42,261 nt of DNA from Gamarada debralockiae (lineage: Eukaryota; Ascomycota; Leotiomycetes; Helotiales; Hyphodiscaceae). The stretch spans positions 1 to 42,261 of the forward strand of contig NXFV01001649.1 in NCBI GenBank assembly GCA_002803225.1, in the 5' to 3' direction. The notes beneath the pieces are model-generated. The model had not been told where the DNA came from, did not search any database, and was given only the letters and a program-made list of their open reading frames with translations. Positions 11,173-20,871 of this stretch are shown here, piece by piece. How positions within the stretch are numbered: position 1 is the first letter of the stretch; every line of letters starts with the position of its first letter. The translations under genes were made by a program, and so were the position numbers.

Positions 11173-12149
11173 ACCGTAATTCGAACGATCTCATTGCGCT
11201 CCGTACCTTGCGTCGGATGGCAGCTTGGCAGTCGTCGGGAGCAGAGTTTGCTATGCAAATTCCCATGAGGCTGAAATGAGGCACTCAGAAGCTGTGGCCG
11301 GATTTTTGGCAGTACTTATGGAAGGAAGAGAACCTTGTGCTGCGACGCACATTTAATTTTGGCTGGCCCCAATTTCCGTGCCTTATGATTGTTCTCAAAA
11401 TAGCTTGACGTCCTAAGCCATAAACGAAAAGGGATTAGCCCACGAATGAAGCTTTCGGGGGAATGAGGAGGAAATACAAGTACTCTACCGAGGGAAAAGG
11501 CTCGAGCCGAGTGGAACTATTGATGTGGCGTTGCTGAGGCGTTGATTGATTTTGAAACCGCCCAATAAAAGCCCCTATAATAAGACATGATGCCTCGGAG
11601 TAGAACCAATACAGTACCGTACAGTTGTGCAACCCTGTCGTTGCACAACTGAGGAAGTCAGCCTTGCCTGAAAACCTAGATTTCAGACCTCTTTCTACTC
11701 TCTCGCTGCGGACGGGCCCATTGCACCCTACCCAAATTGAATATCCTTAATGCTATAAGAGGTATGGAAGTGGCAGTTAACTCTTGAAATTAGGAACTGA
11801 ATGGGTCCGAAATGGAAGCGGAGTTATTAAAAATTAAGGGGTCTTGGTTATTTAGCTCCGACTTTGAAAGTGTGGTGTTCCATGTCATATGGTTGGCTCA
11901 ATAGTCACGTGACGCATATGATTTATTTCGCAAAGAGCCATGCGATTTACATTTGACACGGAATATAGAAGAGTATCTTTGGGATGAAGTTCAGAAGTAT
12001 GGAGGAGATGACAGGGATGTTTTGACGGACTTTTGGAGTTGTGGTTGGTAGCTGTGTTTCTCAAATTTGAAAGCCGCAATCCGGATTCTGGTTTCATTCC
12101 ATAGACAACGCGCCTAGTGATCTTGTCAGACAATGCTTCTCCAAGGAAA
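11173..12149. other. gene-free stretch with a palindromic E-box
   Basis: Upstream region of the DUF6536 gene. It contains the perfect 10-bp palindrome GTCACGTGAC at 11904-11913 (CACGTG core), about 730 bp before the start codon. No coding signal was recognised. Confidence 0.4.
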
Positions 12150-12560
12150 CGTCAGCAAGGGGGAAAGCACTTATATGATATATAATATGCACGAACATTT
12201 CGATCCTTCACATCCTTCTCCACCTCAATCTGGAACTTATCGACCTCCTCCAACGTCCACCCCAATTCCCTCAACGGCGGTTTCATTCCCGTAATCAGCT
12301 CCAACAATTCATGATGATACCAAAAACCTTATTTCTTCAAATGTATATCCTCAGGCCACCTATTAACTGGCCAATAGAATAACTTTTCCCCAACATTAAA
12401 ACCCCAATTTCGTCCATCCAGCGCTTGGAATGCTTCACGAGACTATTCTCCCGGCCCATGGACTTAACATAACCTTCTACCATTCTAACATATCAATTTC
12501 ACAGATTCTTTCTTTCTAGGAGCCGTCGCCGTTGATGGCGGGGAAACCGCAATCTTGCAA
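12150..12560 (-). pseudogene. second methyltransferase relic (LaeA/UMTA-like C-terminus)
   Basis: Reverse-strand reading gives KSMGRENSLVKHSKRWMDEI, then in another frame WPVNRWPEDIHLKK, an in-frame TAA, and GFWYHHELLELI followed by LGWTLEEVDKFQIEVEKDVK and DRNVRAYY. This is the C-terminal pattern of fungal UMTA/LaeA-type methyltransferases (WxEEAGF ... WPxxxxLKElG ... LGWSxEEVExFLAxVRKElKDxxIHAY). One stop and at least one frameshift are visible, and the SAM-binding half is absent. It is not simply a copy of the intact gene at 5657-6801, whose C-terminus reads differently. Confidence 0.65.
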
Positions 12561-12840
12561 TTTGTAATGTCACCAAATCGCTCGTACCAAATGTTGAGCC
12601 CTGGCTCAAGTAATTATGACAGTTCTGGCGAATATCCCCTGACCGTATCTGACCACGCATGAGTCATGCGTCTTATATAGGAGCCTAGTGCACTAGCGTC
12701 TCTTAGATATATATTAGACTTCGTGTACTTGCAAAACCTTTTCCTTTTCTCCTTAGCTTAGTATCTTTATAATACGCCACCTTCTGTGTAGAGTCTTCAA
12801 TGCGTGAGATTTCACTACGTAGAGCTGTCACAAGCAGTCT

Positions 12841-13265
12841 TGTATATTAAAGGCCACAACTGTAACAACTACAGGTAGCTGGAGGGCAATAGGAGGGATC
12901 ACAGTATATCAGATAGGTAGCAGCGGGGAGGAGAGACAATAGTGATTGTATTCGTAGTGGTTGCAAAAGAGGTTCTGTAGTACTTGTATGCTTGTGAATA
13001 ATAAAAAAACTCAAGCTTGCCCCTCTCCAAGTAAGGTCGTCAACCTTTACTTATGCTACACTCTTAACTACTAGCTCCTTGTAGTAGCTATCCTAGCTGC
13101 TGGCTTTGTAAGAGCTAGTATCGGCGTTCCAATCTCTTCGGAGGTGACCGAGGTCCATCACCTTGTACCTTATGGCTCCTTAGCTCTTCAGGGCTTCCGC
13201 AGGTCCAGATCAGCCCCTTGAAATCCCTACGGGCCTAGACTACTCCTTCAATGCCTATGCCTTTA
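12841..13265 (-). repeat. diverged dispersed repeat, copy 1 (LTR-free)
   Basis: Read on the reverse strand, this stretch aligns block by block with 32870-33430. Shared blocks include GTAGTCTAG, CGGAAGCCC, CTCCGAAG, GGCAAGCTTGAGTTTT, CTATTGT and CCCTCCAGCTACC, in the same order. Similarity by eye is about 70-75% in the best blocks. The 140-bp element at 33205-33344 in copy 2 is absent here, so this copy shows the unfilled site. The repeat class is not recognised; no open frame survives. Confidence 0.6.
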
Positions 13266-13314
13266 TTCCAGTCCTTCGGGGCTTCCCTGGGGTCCTTGTA
13301 CTCCTATTACAGCA

Positions 13315-13581
13315 GTGATAGACAAAACTAGACCGCATGATGATGCTGTGATAGACCAATCTCGGAGTTGCTCCATTATGCCTTGCCTACTTATTCCATG
13401 TCAAGATCAGTGCGGCGATGCGTCTATTCTCTATCAGCGGGCCTCTATAGGATACCAGAAAATATTTGGCTCAGATAATCCCACTACTGTAGCATGTTCA
13501 AACCATTACTCGACTATATTCAAGAATATAAAGCGGCAAAAGGAGGAGCGGGTTCATATTAATGAAGCTTGGTCACAGTAG
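13315..13581 (+). pseudogene. TPR (kinesin-light-chain-like) repeat relic
   Basis: The frame contains ASILYQRASIGYQKIFGSDN followed by PTTVACSNHYSTIF. This matches one TPR unit of the kinesin-light-chain type, normally 'A..LYxRALxGxEKxLGPDHPxTLxTxNNLA'. Such arrays form the C-terminal part of many fungal NACHT/NB-ARC receptor proteins. Only about one unit is readable, with a stop soon after, so this is a fragment. Linkage to a receptor gene is inference, as no NACHT or NB-ARC sequence is visible. Confidence 0.45.
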
Positions 13582-15313
13582 CTAAATTACTCGACATGAA
13601 ACAAAATCTCTGTCAATTCTATTACATATACATCTTCTTCAATGCCAAACAAACTCGAAGAACCTAGAAACGCACAGTTCAATGTGTAGTTGACCTCCAG
13701 ATTGTGCCAATCGCGGAGACAGTGGTGCTAGACAAGCCTAAATTCACCCTAGCCGACTACCCACTCCTTATCATGCAATAGGCCGTGCGGCGGTGCAGGA
13801 TTGGTTTCCGATTTGCGAGATTTTCCTCGATGAGGGGTTTGAACCTGAAGGATTTCCAAATGCTGCGAATCTATGAATGAGATAAGCCGGACGCAAGCTA
13901 AGGTAGTGACGTCAAGAAGAGGGCCGTCTACCTTGAACCGTCTTCAATAGAAATGGGAAGGCGCTTCCATTCGCCATATTCGACACTGTGTCCACGCCAG
14001 ACGACACGAATGCATGTAAGTATACATTCGAGCGGTCCTCGCTTCGAGTTGGTTTGCAACGAGCAGTTCGCAGACTCTGGAAGATCCTCCTATGCCCAAA
14101 TGTTAGATGATTTTGGGATGCGAAAAAGATGGAGGGAAGAAGAGATAGGGCACACCGAAACTATCATAATAAATATACTTGTAGACTGGCAAAACCGACC
14201 CGTCTAATTTTCTGTTAGACATTCTTTAGACGCGTCGCTCTTCAGCAACGTACCTTGTGGGGAGTTATTGGTCTGCTGTGACTAGACCAACTCATGGTTG
14301 TTTGAGTGGTGGAGGACCTCATTTTATGTGCTCTCGCAGCCTAGCCGTATACCTAGTATTACTGCTACTTATAAAAAGCATCGAAACATGTTTTATATCT
14401 TCTCTGGATATCATACTCCAACGGCTCCCAGAGGATATTCAGATAACAGCCCCTTTCTTGGTCGGCCGTTCGCACGGCTATCCAAGTTTCGATAAATTAT
14501 TCCTGAGTGGTGCCGTCTTCCCGTCGCTAGAAAGAGTTATCCGTTAACCAGTTGGTAGAACCTGCACCTCCGTCTATAGATGCTCCTTTAATTAGACAGA
14601 CAAATCAACGCGCACGGTGCCGAGCGGAACTTCCCCAGACGCTATGTCCTCTACTCTAAAACTATACAATATCACCAGCATCGCCCTAGCCAGCCGCGCC
14701 GCTAAAAGCTGCGTCGGGCACTTTGACGTTGGATAGAGGTTGCTTTGACTCAAACAGGGGGAGCGAGCCAGTGACATATATCGATTCGAACCGTTAAGCG
14801 CTTAAGTCGAGTGCGCAAAGACTCAGGAAGGCTAGAAATACTATGATTTGACAGATATCTATCTCCATAAATTATGGTCCCCTTCCTTACTCACTGACGG
14901 TTATCACTGATCTACGAAGCCACTACCAGTTGTTGGAATTCCACGAACGACGCTGGGTCTACATGATGCAGTTGAGCTGATCGACGCGGGTACGGCTGGA
15001 GTTGGTAGAAGCGTCGAATGTTGGGGATTATCTCGAACAAGAAGGGATGGGAGAAAACAGTAAATGTGTTCAGTTGTCATAGTTGTGCCAAGAGTGTTAA
15101 TAATTTCAGGCATTATAATTGAATATCCGGAGTAGAGTATAGCAAAATATAGCATAATGATGACGACTGACTGAAAGACTTTGGATTGTTAGTGATATCA
15201 GGGGAGAGCATGAGATCAGAGAGAATAAAGGCAAATTTTTGTTGCGCGTCGCAGAAAATAGCGGACGCATTAGAGGTACAGCTTAATGGATAGAGAACAG
15301 GGATGCAGAATAC
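13582..15313. other. gene-poor stretch
   Basis: Scattered short frames of 60-97 codons, none with a family I can name. A hydrophobic reverse frame at 15155-14904 (SGYSIIMPEIINTLG) faintly resembles one MFS helix but is followed by non-membrane sequence. I see no intact gene. Confidence 0.4.
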
Positions 15314-15493
15314 CTGGTGCAGACTGCTTTGCCATTCATCCCACGGTGATAAAGCGGCCGATTTGATGACTTCGATTTCTCCCGAGTAGAGTTCACCCAT
15401 ATTCAAAACTTGGATGGCAATCCTGTTGGCAAGTCTAGAAGGTACGGTGATATCTAGGGTTCTGGATTGACCATTGGGATTGACCGTCGCGAA
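15314..15493 (-). other. exon-like island, unrecognised
   Basis: A stop-free 60-codon reverse reading includes ATVNPNGQSRTLDITVPSRL and later GELYSGEIEVIKSAAL. It is bounded by a GTATTC donor (intron side 15313) and an acceptor-like AACAG just upstream at about 15495. Codon content looks protein-like, but the flanking frames do not join into a longer protein. It could be an exon of a decayed gene. I do not recognise the family. Confidence 0.25.
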
Positions 15494-16754
15494 TACACTG
15501 TTAGAATAGGCTATCGGAGCTAACCATCGAGATTGACCAAATAGCTAGAGTCAAGCTGTAGATATAAGGGAAGGGTTGAACTCTGTTGGAAGGGGTAGAG
15601 ATTTGAATTAAAGCATTTTTAAGCCTATTTTGAACCAGTGTCACATGCACTACAGTATCAGGGTACTCATAACAACAAATCCAAGGAGCACTACACCGTA
15701 GGATTGGTATATTCAAGACTCTAGTTAAGTTGAAGACATGCGATATGCAAAACTCGACTCTCACTCCATGGGGATAGGTCTTGAAAGTCGAGACGAGTGT
15801 TCAAGCCCCCAAACGCCACAAGCTAACAGTCATAAGTAGAGATCAATTAGACAACGACGCATTTGCCTATCCAATAGGCTGGCTACACTTTTCCCATGCA
15901 ATCGGCGTCTTGCGATGTGCAACAAAACTTGAAATGTGATGGTGAAAGATGCTGATTGGAAGAACAAAGTATTGGTGAGGCCTGCAAAATTTGTGATGAG
16001 CAACAAAGAAAACTTACAGAGGTGCCAGGGAGTAAAGTTTTTCGCAGACCGCCTTGGGCAGAACGTTCTGCCACTCCCCACATCTACCAATTCCTTGGTA
16101 CTGCCACACCTCCGTACAGCAAGATGCCGCTCACATGAGGCGCCTGGTAAGACTCTCCCAGACACACCACACACTCCTTGATCAACCATGGCGTTTCAGA
16201 ACCTTGCTATGACATTTCGGCGATGCCAACCGTACCCTTTCCTCATGCGGCGGACGCCACAAAGATCCGAGGCCGCCCGCTTCAGCCTATCGTTTCCGCC
16301 AACGCACCTGCCGTGTATGCTAAACAATCCACCAACCCCTTCGAAATTCAATAACTTCACGAAATGAGTAAGGTACCATACAACCTCTGTGCTCTTCCCT
16401 CAAGCCCAGCTCATGTGAACATCATCCGCAGGCCCTCCTTACCCACCCCGTGCCCTTCGCTGGCCTCTGGGCTGTAGGCGCTGTCCAGTTTTCTCTATCG
16501 GATCACATCCACATATCATGAGCTGCTCCATTCCTGCATATGCTGTTTCCTTTCTTCTCTTCCATCTGACTCCTGCTGATTTCAGCAGTTGGAAGCAATC
16601 TAACGGTCTTGATAGCAGGCAGCTATCATTCCTGTTTAGATTCAATATCCATTCTTGATGTACATATATATCGTCATAGCATTATCATCATCACGTCGAA
16701 ACCCGATTTTTCTCCACCCCACCACCCCGCTTCGTCTCTTCTACCGCTGGCGGT
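15494..16754. other. gene-poor stretch upstream of the mucin-like gene
   Basis: A 59-codon frame opens at 16189 (MAFQNLAMTFRRCQPYPF) but has no recognised family. Another frame at 15956-16138 includes CKICDEQQRK with no clear domain. The final 150 bp before 16755 are pyrimidine-rich, as expected for a fungal promoter. Confidence 0.4.
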
Positions 16755-18107
16755 ATGTTACCTGTCTCTATATCAACAACCTCTGTCAAGAGATCTCCGC
16801 CATCCAGCGCCTACACTCTATGCCCATCAAGTAGTTTTGCACAACTTGTCAATGCGCCTGGCACAACCATCCGCTCATTCCCCACGTTCTTCATTCTCTT
16901 CACCACCCTGCTCGTCCATGTCCAGGGTGCCGTCATCGGCGTAAATCAACAGATAAGGGCAGTTGGCGGTGTACCAGGACCTCCGGCACATAAGACTCCA
17001 CCGAGAAAGGGCCTCGACACCCCTGCGACGTCTGATCTGACTACAAGTACTTTTGCCTCTATAAGTACTTTTGCCTCTACAAGTGCTTTTGCTTCTACGA
17101 CAAATTTTGCCCAGCAGCCTTCGGCGACGAAGACGACGACGCAGGCATCCACATCCGGTATTACCGTCTTTCCGACCTGGGGCTCGACTTCCAGCACGAC
17201 ATCCACTCTATCATCGTCATTGGAGCCAATAGAGTTTACGTTGACAAGCACGTCTGCACCCTTATCCTCTGTCCCATCAATACCTTCAACCCTCACGATA
17301 ACCCCTGCGGTAAACACCAGCTACACTAGCTCATCCTCCTCCACAATAGTTACGCCGCTGCCCTCAGAATGGTCGCAAACCACCTCCACAATCATCACAA
17401 GCACCCCCACCGCCCTCACTACGAAGTCCACCAAACAGTCCCTGGAAAGGCGCAACCTAACAATTATTCTGACAACCGTCCTTATAACGGTCACCTTTCT
17501 CGTTGCCTCTATGCTCCTCCTGACGAGATGTTGCACGCGACGGCCACTTTTCTCCACTCCATGGCAACGCACAAGGACCCGAATTCTGGATAAGGAAGTC
17601 CAGCCGTGGTGGCTCGAAAATATAACGGCGACGGAACGAGAGCTGCCGAGAGCTGTCACACCCTCGAAATTCACAGTAAAGTTTCCTATAAGTGAAAGTA
17701 GCTTTCCACATGCACATGCGTCTTTATCAACCCCAACACCGATACTACTATCACCAACCACAACAACAACCACCCTAGCCTCCCCTAAAGCCACCTTCGG
17801 CTTAACCCCTCCCCCTCTCCCAAGCAAGTCGCCCTTCCCGCCTCGCCAGCATCCAACTATACTCGCGGGGTCACCAATGCACACCCAGTACTTATCCCCC
17901 CAGTCCCATGATTCGCAAATAAGCTCAGCCCAGTCAACAAGGAACACAAGCCTACCTGGCACCCCCCGATCAATTGAGAGTGGGCAATTAGTAGAGATGC
18001 CTCCCGCTCGGTTTACGTTTGGGGACGATGCTGTGGGTCAGTGGACATTGGGGGTAGAGCATGGGAGGGCCAGCGTGGAAAAGGAAACCAGGGAGAGCGA
18101 GATTTAG
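16755..18107 (+). CDS. Ser/Thr-rich single-pass membrane protein (mucin-like)
   Basis: Uninterrupted 450-codon frame. A hydrophobic segment at about residues 43-60 (FPTFFILFTTLLVHVQGAV) could be a late signal peptide or anchor. Residues 90-230 are extremely Ser/Thr-rich, consistent with an O-mannosylated extracellular stalk. They include three consecutive 6-residue units (TSTFAS, ISTFAS, TSAFAS) encoded by an 18-bp tandem repeat near 17044-17100. A clear transmembrane helix follows at 235-257 (LTIILTTVLITVTFLVASML), flanked by ERRN and RCCTRR, so the C-terminal 190 residues are cytoplasmic and Pro/Ser-rich. This is the Wsc/Mid2/Axl2-like layout of fungal wall-stress sensors, but no WSC cysteine domain is present, so a sensor role is only a possibility. 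The 42 residues before the first hydrophobic stretch may mean the true start uses an unseen upstream splice. Confidence 0.65.
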   Translation: MLPVSISTTSVKRSPPSSAYTLCPSSSFAQLVNAPGTTIRSFPTFFILFTTLLVHVQGAVIGVNQQIRAVGGVPGPPAHKTPPRKGLDTPATSDLTTSTFASISTFASTSAFASTTNFAQQPSATKTTTQASTSGITVFPTWGSTSSTTSTLSSSLEPIEFTLTSTSAPLSSVPSIPSTLTITPAVNTSYTSSSSSTIVTPLPSEWSQTTSTIITSTPTALTTKSTKQSLERRNLTIILTTVLITVTFLVASMLLLTRCCTRRPLFSTPWQRTRTRILDKEVQPWWLENITATERELPRAVTPSKFTVKFPISESSFPHAHASLSTPTPILLSPTTTTTTLASPKATFGLTPPPLPSKSPFPPRQHPTILAGSPMHTQYLSPQSHDSQISSAQSTRNTSLPGTPRSIESGQLVEMPPARFTFGDDAVGQWTLGVEHGRASVEKETRESEI

Positions 18108-19120
18108 GCAACAGCGCAGAGGATTCAGACTTTTTGGTTTTGGAGAGGCGCTTTAGCTTATATCATTTTTCAAAGACGAAGAGAATTTCACATATTATGA
18201 CAATCACAAGCCCAAAGCCTTTGGTCAATAGTTGCTGCAGCTACTACGGCAAAGCGGACCAATATGATGGAAGTTCTTGCAATATAGTCACGTGATTGAT
18301 GAGAGGTGACAGAATGAGAAAAACGTGGTTGGATTATTAAGGCTGCGAAGATACTAATGAACAAAGTACAGTAGTCTGTCCTTATAGACGAGAATCTCCC
18401 AATTACTTATAGAAACCGATTACTCATTTCCAACAGGGGAATTAGGAGGTGGGAAGGCGCACAAGGTGGCCTTTTACACAGCGAGTTCATCCTTCCATTT
18501 AATGCTATAGCGTGACAAAACACCCATCTCGATGCCCATTTCCGGCTTTGCTGGCTGCGAGCCAAAAAGAGGCTTGATGAGGAGGTTCGATTGGTTGAGC
18601 TGCGCGAAGCAGGGTGAGGGCGGTGACGAGTCTTGGATCGCCCAAAGAGGAAATTATGCAAGTTTATATGCAGTATTGGGGGGAGGGCGCCCTGGGAATC
18701 ACTAGCCGTACGTAGTAAGGTTAGAGCCTTATTCGCTATCCTACTATATATAGGTGACCCCTACGCCACCACGTGACGACAGCGGCCTAAGAAAGTCGCT
18801 TGTCTCTTGGCTTGAATGCTAAATGGGACCCATTAAACCCCGGGAACGGTTGCGATAGTGGGATAACCTCAAAGTGGCTCAAAATCTTAGTAATCAGAAT
18901 ATATAACTCTGGTGGCTTGGAAGCTGTGAATCGCAACTTGGCTTTGCCTTTAGACAACTCTTTTTGCGAAAAGCGTCAGGGTCATGATGGCTGTCTGGAT
19001 TTGGTGCATTGGTTGGCACGCTCAAAACCTGGTTCACCATTGACATTTCTTGTCCTAAAACTACCATCAACACTAGAAAAGTTCCAACGCCATGCACGTC
19101 TTCCACGTAACTACGGATCG
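18108..19120. other. intergenic region between convergent genes
   Basis: Holds the 3' ends of the mucin-like gene and of the reverse-strand four-helix gene. Two CACGTG cores occur, at 18289-18294 and 18770-18775. No gene was recognised. Confidence 0.4.
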
Positions 19121-20123
19121 CTAAACATGAGAGTCCGCCGCAACTCTCATGTACCTCTTTCCCGCCTCTGGCTTATACGTTGTGCCCAGCTCAATGCCCT
19201 GTCCATTCTGCGTATATCCCGCTTCCATCGACATGCTCTCCCTTACTCTCGCCATCTTCTTCTTGTGCGACGCTCTCCTTGCCACGAGAATTGTTACGAT
19301 AAACGTCGACAAGTACGTGATAGTTTCGATGATAGATGTGTACCAAGATCCGGTCTACTTTTTGTTAGTTATATATTCATGAAGCACTTCACCGAGTCAC
19401 TGACCTGCAGAATGCATAGCTTTCCAAAATCCACAAACGATTTCACCTGCTCCTGAATCGCGTCTGATTCGGGACCGCACGAATACCCCCACAAATCCTT
19501 GCCTGTACTGGCCATCTTGAAAAGTCCCATCGCGACAGCCCAGACCACGACATGAACCGCCAACATAATATATCCGAGGTAGTTGAAGAAATTAGAAGTC
19601 TTGTTTGCAGCGTCAACCCCACACATGTAAGCGCACATTGTGATGAGATTCATGAAAAATGTTATGACGGAGATGGCAAGTAGCATTATCGTCGGCCAGA
19701 GGGTCGTCGGGGTCGCCCATGGGTGCACATTGCCAGCGATGACATGGTCTTTGGTGAGCAAATACTTCGTAAGAGCGTACCCTTCAGAGCCAACCATGTA
19801 GGCGTTGAGAAGCAGAGATGTAAAGCGGGAGACGAATCGGAGGATGCGGATGCGACGCTTGTACACCTGAGCATATATCAGTCAGCAAATCCGCTCTTTG
19901 AAGCTTAGTTCTGCCCCGAAATAGCGTTCATGGTCTTCGTAATGTAGAATCCATTTTGCGACGGCATGATGCGGCATCTGCAGTCACTTACGATATCTTT
20001 TTTCTCATAGTCTGCAAGTGATTCGAATCCAGAGTCCCGCCATTTATTAGGGAAATGCGCATTATTTGGAGGCACGGGCGTGCTGGAGTAGGTGGTCTTG
20101 TTTTTCCCTTCCGTATAAGACAT
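19121..20123 (-). CDS. four-helix fungal membrane protein (MARVEL-like)
   Basis: Three reverse-strand exons, 20123-19992, 19866-19405 and 19354-19121, with introns of 125 and 50 bp; 275 aa. The N-terminus is hydrophilic (MSYTEGKNKTTYSS, then FPNKWRDSGFESLADYEKKD). Four hydrophobic helices follow: FVSRFTSLLLNAYMVGSEGY, TIMLLAISVITFFMNLITMC, NYLGYIMLAVHVVVWAVAMG and ETITYLSTFIVTILVA. The arrangement resembles MARVEL-type four-span proteins. Between helices 3 and 4 is the loop KDLWGYSCGPESD. The tail is basic then polar (ARRASHKKKMARVRESMSM). I recall similar uncharacterised 'integral membrane' proteins in Pezizomycotina. No biochemical function can be assigned. Both junctions keep phase 0, and the frame is intact. 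Confidence 0.75.
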
Positions 20124-20871
20124 TGCGAGGCTGTCGATTTCAATACTGGGTTCGAAACGGTTTGTTCGCTTGGATCAGAAGCCACTCCAACTCCTGGGGT
20201 GAGAACTGGGTGAAGAATATCAATTTAGAAGGACGACGGTGATAATCTAAATGAAGAATCTTGCAACGAGGCCACGAGGGCGTCGATGCTCTTATGGATG
20301 CAAGTGCAGCTGGTGGAGCGGCCCAGGCATCTCTGATGTGCATATCGTGGCGCTTCTAGGCTGAGATAGACACGCCTCTCCACTGAAGATGTTCCATGAG
20401 AATTGCAGAATGCCATCCTCTTTCGCAGTGAAATTCCCACCCCCCGACCGCAAGAAGCTGGAACCGTCTAAACATAGGCCCGAAGAATCGCGCCTCTTCC
20501 AATCATTGAATATTAATGCTATCGCGAGCGATGATTTTTCAGCTTCGTTGTGGCTTGGTCACTCGCTTCTGTGAACCAATAAAGCGGGAACGAGTGCATA
20601 CAGGGCTGAGCGGGATGTGCTTCTACTCCAACGATAGCCCGGCAATTACCAGCTAGCTCAATTTACGCTTTTTATGATTCGTTTGTTTCAACCACCTTTC
20701 AATTTATGGCTTGCGCAAAAAATTGGGAGTCTCTACTGCCTTTGATGCTTGTACCACTCTGCCATGTCCTCTGTGCCAATAGTCGCAGCTCCTTCTATCG
20801 CTCTCAGGTACTTTTGTGGTAAATGTTCGACGAATTCCAGTCTGAACGAGCGAATCCCAAGTGGCATTCTA
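20124..20871. other. intergenic region
   Basis: Upstream region of the four-helix gene and 3' flank of the dead HET gene. No coding or RNA feature was recognised. Confidence 0.4.

Noticed and set aside
13680..13790. Reading with ETVVLDKPKFTLADYPLLI, similar to the end of NRPS condensation domains
   Set aside because: A single short motif with stops on both sides; no other condensation or adenylation motif is nearby.
14760..14800. GGTTCGAATCG on the reverse strand as a possible tRNA T-arm
   Set aside because: The T-stem bases do not pair and no D-arm or acceptor stem surrounds it. No convincing tRNA was found in the window.
14904..15155. Reverse frame with SGYSIIMPEIINTLG, reminiscent of an MFS permease helix
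   Set aside because: Only one hydrophobic stretch; the following 45 codons are polar and unlike MFS, and no second membrane segment can be joined by splicing.
17321..17962. 213-codon reverse frame opposite the mucin-like gene
   Set aside because: Val/Gly-rich composition is the expected antisense of Ser/Thr/Pro codons; no independent signal.
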